From: Magnetococcales bacterium
Lineage (GTDB): Bacteria; Pseudomonadota; Magnetococcia; Magnetococcales; JADFWU01
Direction: 5' to 3'
Assembly: GCA_015234045.1 (NCBI GenBank)
Contig: JADFWU010000011.1
Coordinates: forward strand, 4,781 to 68,780
DNA: 64,000 nucleotides
In this document: in pieces, positions 41,206 to 48,228 of the stretch
Position numbering within the stretch: the first letter of the stretch is position 1
Layout: every line of letters starts with the position of its first letter
Program-made: the position numbers and the translations under genes
The notes under the pieces: model-generated
What the model saw: only the letters and a program-made list of their open reading frames with translations
What the model was told of the DNA's origin: nothing
Database searches by the model: none

Positions 41206-42036
41206 ATGGGTGCAAAACTAGATATCAATGTCGCTAGAATGATTCACCTAAATTGGGAGTTGGATCTTGAAGCCTTGATTGAAAAACGACAGCCCATCGA
41301 AAACCTTACCTCCTATCAAGATTGCGACCTTGGACTGTGGCTTCATGGTGACGGGCTACACACCCTCGGCTCATTCAGTGCCATCCGACAGCTTGTCATG
41401 GTTCATAAACGCTTTCATGAAACTGTCGATAGCGTGGCAAAAATGACGTCGGACCATGACAAACGTGAAGGACTCTCTGAAGTGCGTACCCTTAGCCGAG
41501 AGGTGATCTATCTACTGACTCAAGCTGAAATGGAATACCTCAATGCCCATGATCAAGGTATCGGTTTGAACCAGCCAATGTTCAAGCTCTGGGACCGTTT
41601 ATTTGGCAGACGTGAAGAGAAAATGACCCAACAGGCAATGCTCGACGTCAGTCATGCCCGCCTACTCCATCTCAAATGGGTTCAAAGCATGCCCCAAGCT
41701 TTTCGCAATCATGGACACGGCATGAACCTGGATACTGCAGAACTCTGCTCTCTCGGCGTTTGGATTCATGCGGTTGGCCTTAAGAAATACGGTCAAATTC
41801 AAGAGATTAACCAGCTAGATGAGACCCACCAGGCATTTCACGAATATACCGCAAACACACTGACTGCCCTGCGCAATAAGCAGGATAGTGCAGCCACCCA
41901 CACCTTCGCAGAGGTCCATCGTCTTAGCCGTGAAATCATCTACCTGCTGTCATTAGTAGAATATAAACTGCTTGATTCCAGCGCCGTCAAACGCACCAAA
42001 ACGATTTTGCCGTTCTTTTGGAAAAAATCAGGTTAA
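41206..42036 (+). CDS. tandem CZB (chemoreceptor zinc-binding) domain protein
   Basis: 276 aa, soluble, made of two CZB domains (about 8-120 and 148-255). Each has the His/Cys metal-ligand pattern: HLNWELDLEALI...DCDLGLWLHG...HKRFHE in the first and HLKWVQSM...LCSLGVWIHA...HQAFHE in the second. CZB domains bind zinc and usually sit at the C-terminus of chemoreceptors or diguanylate cyclases; a free-standing tandem is less common. GAGG precedes the ATG. The 84-base gap to the DUF2202 gene suggests cotranscription. Its partner is unknown. Confidence 0.85.
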   Translation: MGAKLDINVARMIHLNWELDLEALIEKRQPIENLTSYQDCDLGLWLHGDGLHTLGSFSAIRQLVMVHKRFHETVDSVAKMTSDHDKREGLSEVRTLSREVIYLLTQAEMEYLNAHDQGIGLNQPMFKLWDRLFGRREEKMTQQAMLDVSHARLLHLKWVQSMPQAFRNHGHGMNLDTAELCSLGVWIHAVGLKKYGQIQEINQLDETHQAFHEYTANTLTALRNKQDSAATHTFAEVHRLSREIIYLLSLVEYKLLDSSAVKRTKTILPFFWKKSG

Positions 42037-42345
42037 TCCATGCGTATTGGAAAAGCACACCCATAGCCTTTTTCAACGTCTTAACAAGAAAATATGAATT
42101 CTACACTCTCAACCTAATCAATAAGTTGCTGTGTTATGATTTTGCAAAAACATGCCTGTTTTGTATCCCGTTTTGCTATTAACGAGCTGTTATTTTAAGG
42201 AAACACGGGAACTGGTCATAAGGCGCCTTCCTTACTGCTGTAACGAACAAAGAATCTTGAAATGCAGATCAATTTTTTATAAAGTAGTTCAGCATTAATT
42301 GGTATTTATTCTTATTATCATTTGTATTCATATAAGAGCCGCATA
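42037..42345. other. intergenic region upstream of feoA
   Basis: 309 AT-rich bases with no open gene. Its last 40 bases hold a Fur-box-like sequence (42308-42330). Confidence 0.5.
42308..42330. promoter_or_regulatory. candidate Fur box upstream of feoAB
   Basis: ATTCTTATTATCATTTGTATT resembles the Fur consensus (GATAATGATAATCATTATC family) in its TTATTATCATT core and lies 16-38 bases before the feoA start, where a repressor would block transcription. The match is imperfect. Confidence 0.4.
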
Positions 42346-42624
42346 ATGAAAACATGGAAGAAAAAAACACTCCACAAAGCAAAAAAGCGTGGTGATAACG
42401 TGACTCTTGCCGACCTGAAACAGGGTGAAAAAGCCCTTATTATGGACCTCAAAGTAGACAATAGCGACGCCAGCCGACTGGTTGCCCTTGGTATTGTCAA
42501 AGGTGCAGAGGTTGCTTTGGATAAAAAAGCGCCCATGGGCGATCCGCGCATTTACTCGGTGGTAGGCTACCGACTGGCTCTACGCAATGACATTGCACAA
42601 CGGATTGTTGTTGCGCCCTTTTGA
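42346..42624 (+). CDS. feoA: FeoA, ferrous iron transport accessory protein
   Basis: 92 aa from ATG 42346. SH3-like FeoA domain (about 18-92) with VTLADLKQGEKALIMDL, RLVALGIVKGAEV, and VVGYRLALRNDIAQRI. A strongly basic N-terminal extension (KTWKKKTLHKAKKRG) precedes it. FeoA assists the FeoB channel at the inner membrane. It is 55 bases before feoB. Confidence 0.93.
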   Translation: MKTWKKKTLHKAKKRGDNVTLADLKQGEKALIMDLKVDNSDASRLVALGIVKGAEVALDKKAPMGDPRIYSVVGYRLALRNDIAQRIVVAPF

Positions 42625-42679
42625 GACCTGCCGCATCGCCAATGCATACTCTTTGACACCACTGTTTTGAGGATCCTGG

Positions 42680-44821
42680 ATGTCCGACGCTCCCCGTATA
42701 ATTACCGTGGCTTTGGTCGGCAACCCCAACTGCGGCAAGACAACGCTATTCAACAAACTAGCCGATACAAATGCCACCGTTGGCAACTATCCTCGGGTTA
42801 CGGTAGAGCTTCAGGAAAAACATTTTGAACACAACGGCTGGCGAATATGCTTGGTGGACCTGCCTGGAATATACTCGCTCACTTCAAAATCACCGGATGA
42901 GCAGATCAGCCGAGAGTTTCTGCGCGAAGAGCAGGCGGATGTACTGCTTAACATCCTGGACGCTGCCAATCTCGAAAGATCACTTTTTCTGACGACCCAA
43001 CTACTGGAATTGGGACAATCCACAGTCTTCGCATTCAATATGATTGACGAAGCAAAAAAACAGGGTATCAGCCTGGCCTTGGATGATTTATCTTCCATGT
43101 TAGGTGGACCCGCAATTCAAACCGCGGCTGTTAAGGGCAAAGGATTAGATCTCTTACTGGATGCAGTCATCGCCCAGGCCCAAATTCCCCATGAAGAGAT
43201 TGTCACCACGCCCATTTCCTACGATACCCATCTTGAATCATCTGTGGTCAAAATTCAGGATATGGTCCATAAGCTATACCCCGATACTCTAGATCACCAC
43301 CAGACCCGTTGGTTAGCTATCAAGTTAATGGAAGGAGATGACGCTCTTCAGGGTTACGACAATGATTACAGCCATATCATAGAGATGGTTCGCCGTGAAC
43401 GTTATGATTTGGAGCGTAGCCATGGCGACAGCTGTGAGACCATGTTTGCTCATGCCCGCTTTGGCTTTATTCATGGGCTACTTTCAGAAGTTCGAACTGT
43501 CTCCATTGATCCCTTAAAACATTTTGAGCTGACAAGCAAAATCGATAGCCTGTTGCTCCATCGTTTATTAGGATTACCGCTGTTTCTACTCATCATGTGG
43601 ACAATGTTCAAGGCCACATTCTCCCTGGGTAACATACCCGCAGGTTGGATTGAACACGGTGTGGAATGGATTACTGACCATATCAGCGCCCTTATGTCCA
43701 AAGGACTGCTGCATGATCTACTGATTGATGGCATTTTTGCCGGCATGGGCGCTGTGGTGGTTTTCCTGCCCTATATATTGATTTTATTCTTTTTTATTGC
43801 TCTCTTTAGCGAAACAGGCTACCTCGCCCGCTCCTCTTTTCTCCTGGATCGGATGATGCATACTTTCGGACTGCACGGAAAAGCATTTATCCCATTGGTC
43901 ATGGGTTTTGGCTGCAATGTTCCAGCTGTCATGGCAAGTCGCACCATCGAAAGCCCCAAAGCACGCCTGATTGCCATATTGATCAACCCGTTCATGTCTT
44001 GTGCACAACGATTGCCTGCGTTTATCCTATTTAGTGGTGCTTTTTTTGCCGAATATGCAGGACAAGCCATTTTTTCCATGTATATGATCAGCATCGTCAC
44101 TGCCATGGGAGCCGCAGTAATCCTCAGCCGATTCGTCATTCGTGGTGGTACAGAATCCTTTGTCATGGAGCTGCCGCCCTACCGCGTGCCAAGCATAGAC
44201 TCCATCCTGTTTCACATGTGGGAAAAAGCCTACGACTTCGTTCGCATGGTAGGCGGGGTCATCGTCATTGGCTCCATTCTGATCTGGTTCCTGCAGGCAT
44301 TTCCTCAGGAGATCGACTACAGCCAGGATTATCAACAGGCGATCACCCGGATTGAAGCACAATCCGAAAGCGCCCAGCGGAATGAGTCCCTCACCAATCT
44401 GCGCACCCAACAAGAGTTGGAACGCATGTCCAAAAGCTATCTGGGCCAGGCAGGTCAAGCCATCAGCCCAATCTTTGCTCCCTTGGGTTTTGACTGGAAA
44501 GATACCGTAGCCATCGTCTCAGGATTCTTTGCCAAAGAGGTGGTGGTAGCCAGTTATGCCGTGCTCTATACAAATAACGCAGATGAAAGCGGTAATGCGT
44601 CAGAAGGACTCCGTAACGCTCTTTCCCAGGCCATGACCCCAGTCACAGCCTTTGCCATGATGGTATTTCTACTCCTGTATGCACCGTGTCTCTCCACTGT
44701 GGCTGCCATCAAAAGGGAAACCAAAAGCTGGGGATGGGCAGGATTCTCCATTCTGTTCTCTCTATCTATCGCCTATCTTCTGGCCTTCGCTGTCGTCACT
44801 GTAGGTCACTGGATCATATAG
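42680..44821 (+). CDS. feoB: FeoB, ferrous iron transporter
   Basis: 713 aa. An N-terminal G domain has P-loop GNPNCGKTTLFN, G2 GNYPRVTVE, G3 DLPGIYSL and G4 NMIDEA. The membrane part carries the Gate motifs (MGFGCNVPAVMASR and the second near FAMMVFLLLYAPCLSTVAAIKRE) and the core SGFFAKEVVVAS. FeoB imports Fe(II) and is the main iron route in several magnetotactic bacteria. Its place inside the putative island, with feoA and metal-binding genes, fits iron supply for magnetite. Confidence 0.95.
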   Translation: MSDAPRIITVALVGNPNCGKTTLFNKLADTNATVGNYPRVTVELQEKHFEHNGWRICLVDLPGIYSLTSKSPDEQISREFLREEQADVLLNILDAANLERSLFLTTQLLELGQSTVFAFNMIDEAKKQGISLALDDLSSMLGGPAIQTAAVKGKGLDLLLDAVIAQAQIPHEEIVTTPISYDTHLESSVVKIQDMVHKLYPDTLDHHQTRWLAIKLMEGDDALQGYDNDYSHIIEMVRRERYDLERSHGDSCETMFAHARFGFIHGLLSEVRTVSIDPLKHFELTSKIDSLLLHRLLGLPLFLLIMWTMFKATFSLGNIPAGWIEHGVEWITDHISALMSKGLLHDLLIDGIFAGMGAVVVFLPYILILFFFIALFSETGYLARSSFLLDRMMHTFGLHGKAFIPLVMGFGCNVPAVMASRTIESPKARLIAILINPFMSCAQRLPAFILFSGAFFAEYAGQAIFSMYMISIVTAMGAAVILSRFVIRGGTESFVMELPPYRVPSIDSILFHMWEKAYDFVRMVGGVIVIGSILIWFLQAFPQEIDYSQDYQQAITRIEAQSESAQRNESLTNLRTQQELERMSKSYLGQAGQAISPIFAPLGFDWKDTVAIVSGFFAKEVVVASYAVLYTNNADESGNASEGLRNALSQAMTPVTAFAMMVFLLLYAPCLSTVAAIKRETKSWGWAGFSILFSLSIAYLLAFAVVTVGHWII

Positions 44822-44948
44822 TAGGGTGGTCAGGATATTTCAGTTTGAAATATATAAACACAGCTCTGTTCAAAATGAGACAGCTATTGTCAATTTGAGT
44901 GGAGGTCCTGGTAATATTTTTGCGCCGCTTTTGATATGCGAATCAGAG

Positions 44949-45470
44949 CTACCGACCATTTAATACTGTTCCAAACTTAGTGAAACACTGTTTAAACCAA
45001 GCCATCAACGCCTCCTTCTCTTTCTTATTTGACAATAAAACGAGAACATTAACGAATGACCTATTAGGACTTATATTAAAATGTATTGTATGATTGAAAT
45101 AAACTAGAGACATTATTTCAGGGAACAGTAAGTTGCTCCATTTGCAAACAGAAGATGGAGAGGGCAGCAGTATCAATATTGTATTATCATCGCCTTGATC
45201 TATTGTGTTTAGGCTTTTCTCTACCCAAGGCAATATTAATGAATAAGGCGGATTCAAAAATATTGTTCTATATTTTGTCCAATCCCTATCAAGCCCATCA
45301 TCAAGAACATTGAACTCAACTTGTGCATACTTTTCCTTGCTATCACTATATATTGGAATACATGGATCTAAATCTATATGACCATTATAAAACCCAGATA
45401 TTTCATCTAAAATATATTTTGGAGTTTTGAATTGATTTTCATAATTTCTTCTTGTTTTCGTTGAAATCAT
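44949..45470 (-). CDS. phage-type Dam family DNA N6-adenine methyltransferase
   Basis: 173 aa, compact. Motifs: the N-terminal TPKYILDEI and IDLDPC that bind S-adenosylmethionine, and the catalytic NPPY (FLNPPYSLILPW, about residue 75). This is the small PF05869-type enzyme typical of phages. Codon use is AT-rich compared with the mam genes, as for recently acquired DNA. It overlaps the upstream 35-aa gene by four bases. Confidence 0.85.
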   Translation of the reverse strand: MISTKTRRNYENQFKTPKYILDEISGFYNGHIDLDPCIPIYSDSKEKYAQVEFNVLDDGLDRDWTKYRTIFLNPPYSLILPWVEKSLNTIDQGDDNTILILLPSPSSVCKWSNLLFPEIMSLVYFNHTIHFNISPNRSFVNVLVLLSNKKEKEALMAWFKQCFTKFGTVLNGR

Positions 45471-45574
45471 ATTTCAACTCCATTATCAAGAATATTGCCA
45501 GCTCGAAATACTGGTGGATTATAACCCAAATCAAAAGCAACAGGAGCCAACCATTCTCTTCGCCGTTGAGCCAT
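45467..45574 (-). CDS. 35-aa peptide upstream of the phage Dam gene
   Basis: Starts MAQRRREWLAPVAFDLGYNP and ends by ATGA overlap with the methylase start, implying translational coupling. Ribosome binding site weak. May be a phage-derived small gene or the truncated end of a longer one; function unknown. Confidence 0.45.
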   Translation of the reverse strand: MAQRRREWLAPVAFDLGYNPPVFRAGNILDNGVEI

Positions 45575-45596
45575 GATTAAGTTGGTTCGTTTACGC

Positions 45597-46059
45597 TTAC
45601 TTCCAGAGACCTATCCATAGACTTTTTTTCCTTCTCGGTGCCCAGACACTCCCTAGATTCACCTCTTCTTCAAATCCACTTTCATCAAAGTAAACATTAT
45701 ATTTCTTTGCCATATAGCAATATCGACGCAGCTTAGATAAATAGCCCTCTCTTTTATTGTGTTTTTTTCGCCCCCCCATCTTCTTCAGCGCAGCGCTGAT
45801 TGTGCTCATATGTACGCAAAAGTGCGCCGCCGGTTCTCGCTGCAAGGCGCCTAGGAAAGCATCTACATGGGCTGCAAACTCTTTCTTGTTGAGCTTACGA
45901 TCACAATTTTCCGAGCTGTTGGTTCCAGGTTTGACCGGTTAAGCCAATTGTAGATAGTTGCCCGACTGAGTTTAAATAAGACCGCAGCATATGTCTTGCG
46001 CCCGCCTGCATCAACGAAGTCTATTACACGTTCTCATAGTTCAATATCGTAGCTAATAA
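45597..46059 (-). pseudogene. degenerate IS630-family transposase
   Basis: Fragments in shifting frames reproduce the IS630 pattern in order: ERVIDFVDAGGRKTYAA.LFKLSRATIYNWL, HFCVHMSTISAALKKMG, then YNVYFDESGFEEEVN...WAPRRKK, which contains the first DDE-type Asp-Glu. In-frame stops and frameshifts separate them, and the C-terminal third is missing. A dead transposon remnant. Confidence 0.85.
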
Positions 46060-46089
46060 TGCAATATTATAGCATGTCTAGCTCTAAAT

Positions 46090-46291
46090 TTGACCTACTA
46101 TAGCGTTCCAGGATGTTGTGCATCTGGTGGGAATCATTGTTCAACACTGCGGCCTGCCAGAACATGAAAGCGCCCGCAAAAAAGCTGATATGCCGTCTGA
46201 TGATCCACTGGTCAATGCATTGGTCAGAGCGTGCCATTGGGACAAGATGTTGGATAATGTGAAAAGCGAACTTTCATGGGGATATGACTGA
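46090..46291 (+). pseudogene. recombinase-associated gene, 5' fragment
   Basis: Reads QDVVHLVGIIVQHCGLPEHE...SDDPLVNALVRACHWDKMLDN and then hits a stop. The PLVNALVRAxxWxxML pattern is typical of a recombinase-associated protein found beside serine recombinases. The next block of that protein type (a LAPDI segment) appears at 47227-47454, 0.9 kb further on the same strand, after the hemerythrin gene. Confidence 0.5.
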
Positions 46292-46312
46292 GCTATACCC
46301 GTTAAGAGGTGT

Positions 46313-47069
46313 TCATTTTTGCTCGCTCTTACGTACCAAAGCCGAGATTACTGGCATATAAAGAGGGTCGCGCAACTCCAAACCAATCCCACTATTTCCG
46401 TCTATACGGTTTACCACACATGCACGGGGCTTATCATCAGATAATGGCAGGAGATGAATAATGCCTTTATCATGAACTTTTATCCATTTTGGCAAGGGGG
46501 GGGGGGAAATCAATAAACAATCCTTGTTCTCCAGCATCATGAAGTAATCCAGTAATTCCTTTCTTTCCTGAAAATTCTATCAACGCCCGCCCTTCAAGTC
46601 TGATTCTTGGTGCTCTTGAGTTTATTTCGTCAGGGTTTGATGCCATGTAACGCCGTGATTTTCTGTCAACGACCAAAATATGATTGCACAACCATTCTAT
46701 AAGAACGTCGAACATTTTTTGCGCTATTTGACAGGCTTTTAAATGGTCGCTTACAAAGACTTTTTCACGCAATATTGCGCTGTCTTTTTGAAATCTTCGA
46801 TGGGCGAGAATATGACTATTTAAATTCGGGTTTTTGTTTTTCCTCATAAGAGCTTCTTCAAAACCAAGGTGTTCACTGACAAAGGCTTCAAGCTCTAAAA
46901 CGCTCACTTCAATTTCGGTTTGGTTTGCTCCGCCTTGGATTTGCTCTAACATCCCGGTAGCTAGTCGAAACAGCTTCTCATGCTGTTGATCTATTGAACT
47001 TATCCCAAGCTTCAAATCTTGATCGAAATCTAACTTGGCACCGCCATAGTCTATTGTCAGATGAGACAT
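46313..47069 (-). pseudogene. bacteriohemerythrin-PilZ protein, frameshifted at a G11 tract
   Basis: The start ATG 47069 has AAGGAAAG upstream. Residues 5-140 are a bacteriohemerythrin (DFDQDLKLGISSIDQQHEKLF, HLGFEEALM, HILAHRRF, NHILVVD), an O2-binding di-iron four-helix bundle. From about 155 a PilZ-like domain begins (RAPRIRLEGRALIEF). At an 11-base homopolymer (46496-46506) the frame ends after a short tail (KMDKSS), while the rest of the PilZ-like domain (PKWIKVHDKGIIHLLPL...SGIGLELRDP) continues in another frame to 46313. One base gained or lost restores a full protein of about 250 aa. It could be truly broken, phase variable, or a sequencing error. Confidence 0.75.
46496..46506. repeat. 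homopolymer G11 tract inside the hemerythrin-PilZ gene
   Basis: Eleven consecutive G on the plus strand (poly-C in the coding sense). Tracts of this length slip readily during replication and are classic phase-variation switches; they are also error-prone in sequencing. Confidence 0.9.
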
Positions 47070-47226
47070 AAGCTTTCCTTTGTTCAGAAACAAGGACATC
47101 AATCAGTCATAGTACCCCATCTGTATACTTCACTGCACAGACTTGAATGATGAATCCCTCTCTAACGTATGCAACTGTAGATAGTCTGATGGCTAAGTGA
47201 ATAATCATTTCCCACAAGCGGCATTA

Positions 47227-47454
47227 AGGGAAGTGAAATGGTTCTACCTGAATATCGGGCTGAAAAGAATCATGCAACCTCTTGCCCACACCCTGCGTCT
47301 CAACAGTCTGGCTCCGGATATTGTCGAGGCGACCCTGTATGGTAAAAAACCGGAGGCCTTGACTCTGAAGGTGTTGAGGAAGCCGACTCCTCTGGCTTAC
47401 TGTAAGCAGCGGGAGTTTTATGGAAAGAACAATCCATTGATTAATATCATATAA
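47227..47454 (+). pseudogene. recombinase-associated gene, 3' fragment
   Basis: Encodes IGLKRIMQPLAHTLRLNSLAPDIVEATLYGKKPEALTLKVL..., matching the S-Y-V-x-R-x-L-R-L-x-LAPDIVEAIL-x-G segment of recombinase-associated proteins. No proper start or complete domain. Together with 46090-46291 it appears to be one gene split by the oppositely oriented hemerythrin gene. Confidence 0.55.
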
Positions 47455-47528
47455 TCCCAACCACTCTGGAAATCTGACCTGACTATATACTATAATTCCT
47501 CCTTTTTCCCTGAAGGAGTTTGCACATC

Positions 47529-47741
47529 ATGTCAGAACGCGAAACCGGCACCGTCAAATGGTTCAACGATGAAAAAGGCTTTGGATTCATTCAACGTGAC
47601 TCAGGCCAAGGCGATGCCTTTGTTCACCATTCCGCTATTTCCGGCAGTGGCTTTAAATCCCTCTCTGAAGATCAGAAAGTTGAGTTCGGAGTTGAGGCTG
47701 GACCAAAAGGACCGGCTGCTAAAGATGTAGTTGCTATCTAA
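47529..47741 (+). CDS. cold-shock protein (CspA family)
   Basis: 70 aa. RNA-binding cold-shock domain with RNP1 KGFGFIQ and RNP2 DAFVHHS. The ATG at 47529 is preferred over a TTG at 47520 because GAAGGAG sits at the right distance. It acts as an RNA chaperone. Followed by a terminator at 47771-47796, so monocistronic. Confidence 0.95.
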   Translation: MSERETGTVKWFNDEKGFGFIQRDSGQGDAFVHHSAISGSGFKSLSEDQKVEFGVEAGPKGPAAKDVVAI

Positions 47742-47770
47742 ACCGCACCCAGCAAGTTGATTCCATCAAG

Positions 47771-47797
47771 GCCATCCTACTCAGGGTGGCTTTTTTG
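47771..47797 (+). terminator. rho-independent terminator of the cold-shock gene
   Basis: GCCATCC pairs with GGGTGGC (one G-U pair) around a 6-base loop and is followed by T6. Confidence 0.85.
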
Positions 47798-47807
47798 GTT
47801 TCTCTGG

Positions 47808-48005
47808 TCAGTCCGTCACCGCAATGTCCTGCAACACCTCACCACTCACAGCAAACCCGGTTACACTGCCTTCAATTGATGTGAAGTCGCCATCATTATC
47901 GACCTGGATATCATAGGTCTGATCGGTGTCGAGACCATCAACCGTATAGGCTCCGGACTGATCCGCTACGACGGCGTTGATGAAGTTGTCATCGACAAAG
48001 ATCAT
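47808..48005 (-). pseudogene. fragment of a surface-protein beta-sandwich domain
   Basis: The C-terminal part of a reading frame (NAVVADQSGAYTVDGLDTDQTYDIQVDNDG...) resembles carboxypeptidase-regulatory or SdrD-B-like beta domains of large secreted proteins. No start or signal peptide; its upstream part is unrelated sequence. Likely a remnant. Confidence 0.5.
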
Positions 48006-48009
48006 GGTG

Positions 48010-48228
48010 TTGCAGCGTTCTGGTCGTCGCCCAGAACTCACTCCTTTCGACCGTCTCCTATGGATACTTCTCGCCAAGTTCTGGGATGGCTGGGAAGGTA
48101 GCCTGGAAATCATCCAGCCAGATACCGTGAAACAAATGGAAGCAGAAGGACTGGCTCGCCATCATCACCGAGAAACATTGGAAGAACCTGGGCGGACGAC
48201 CTCAGATACAAAGTGTCTGATTTTGTGA
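48010..48228 (+). pseudogene. integrase/transposase N-terminal fragment
   Basis: Encodes GRRPELTPFDRLLWILLAKF and WEGSLEIIQPDTVKQ, the N-terminal pattern of IS481/IS3-like integrase-core transposases. Continuation appears in another frame, and the catalytic core is missing. Confidence 0.55.
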
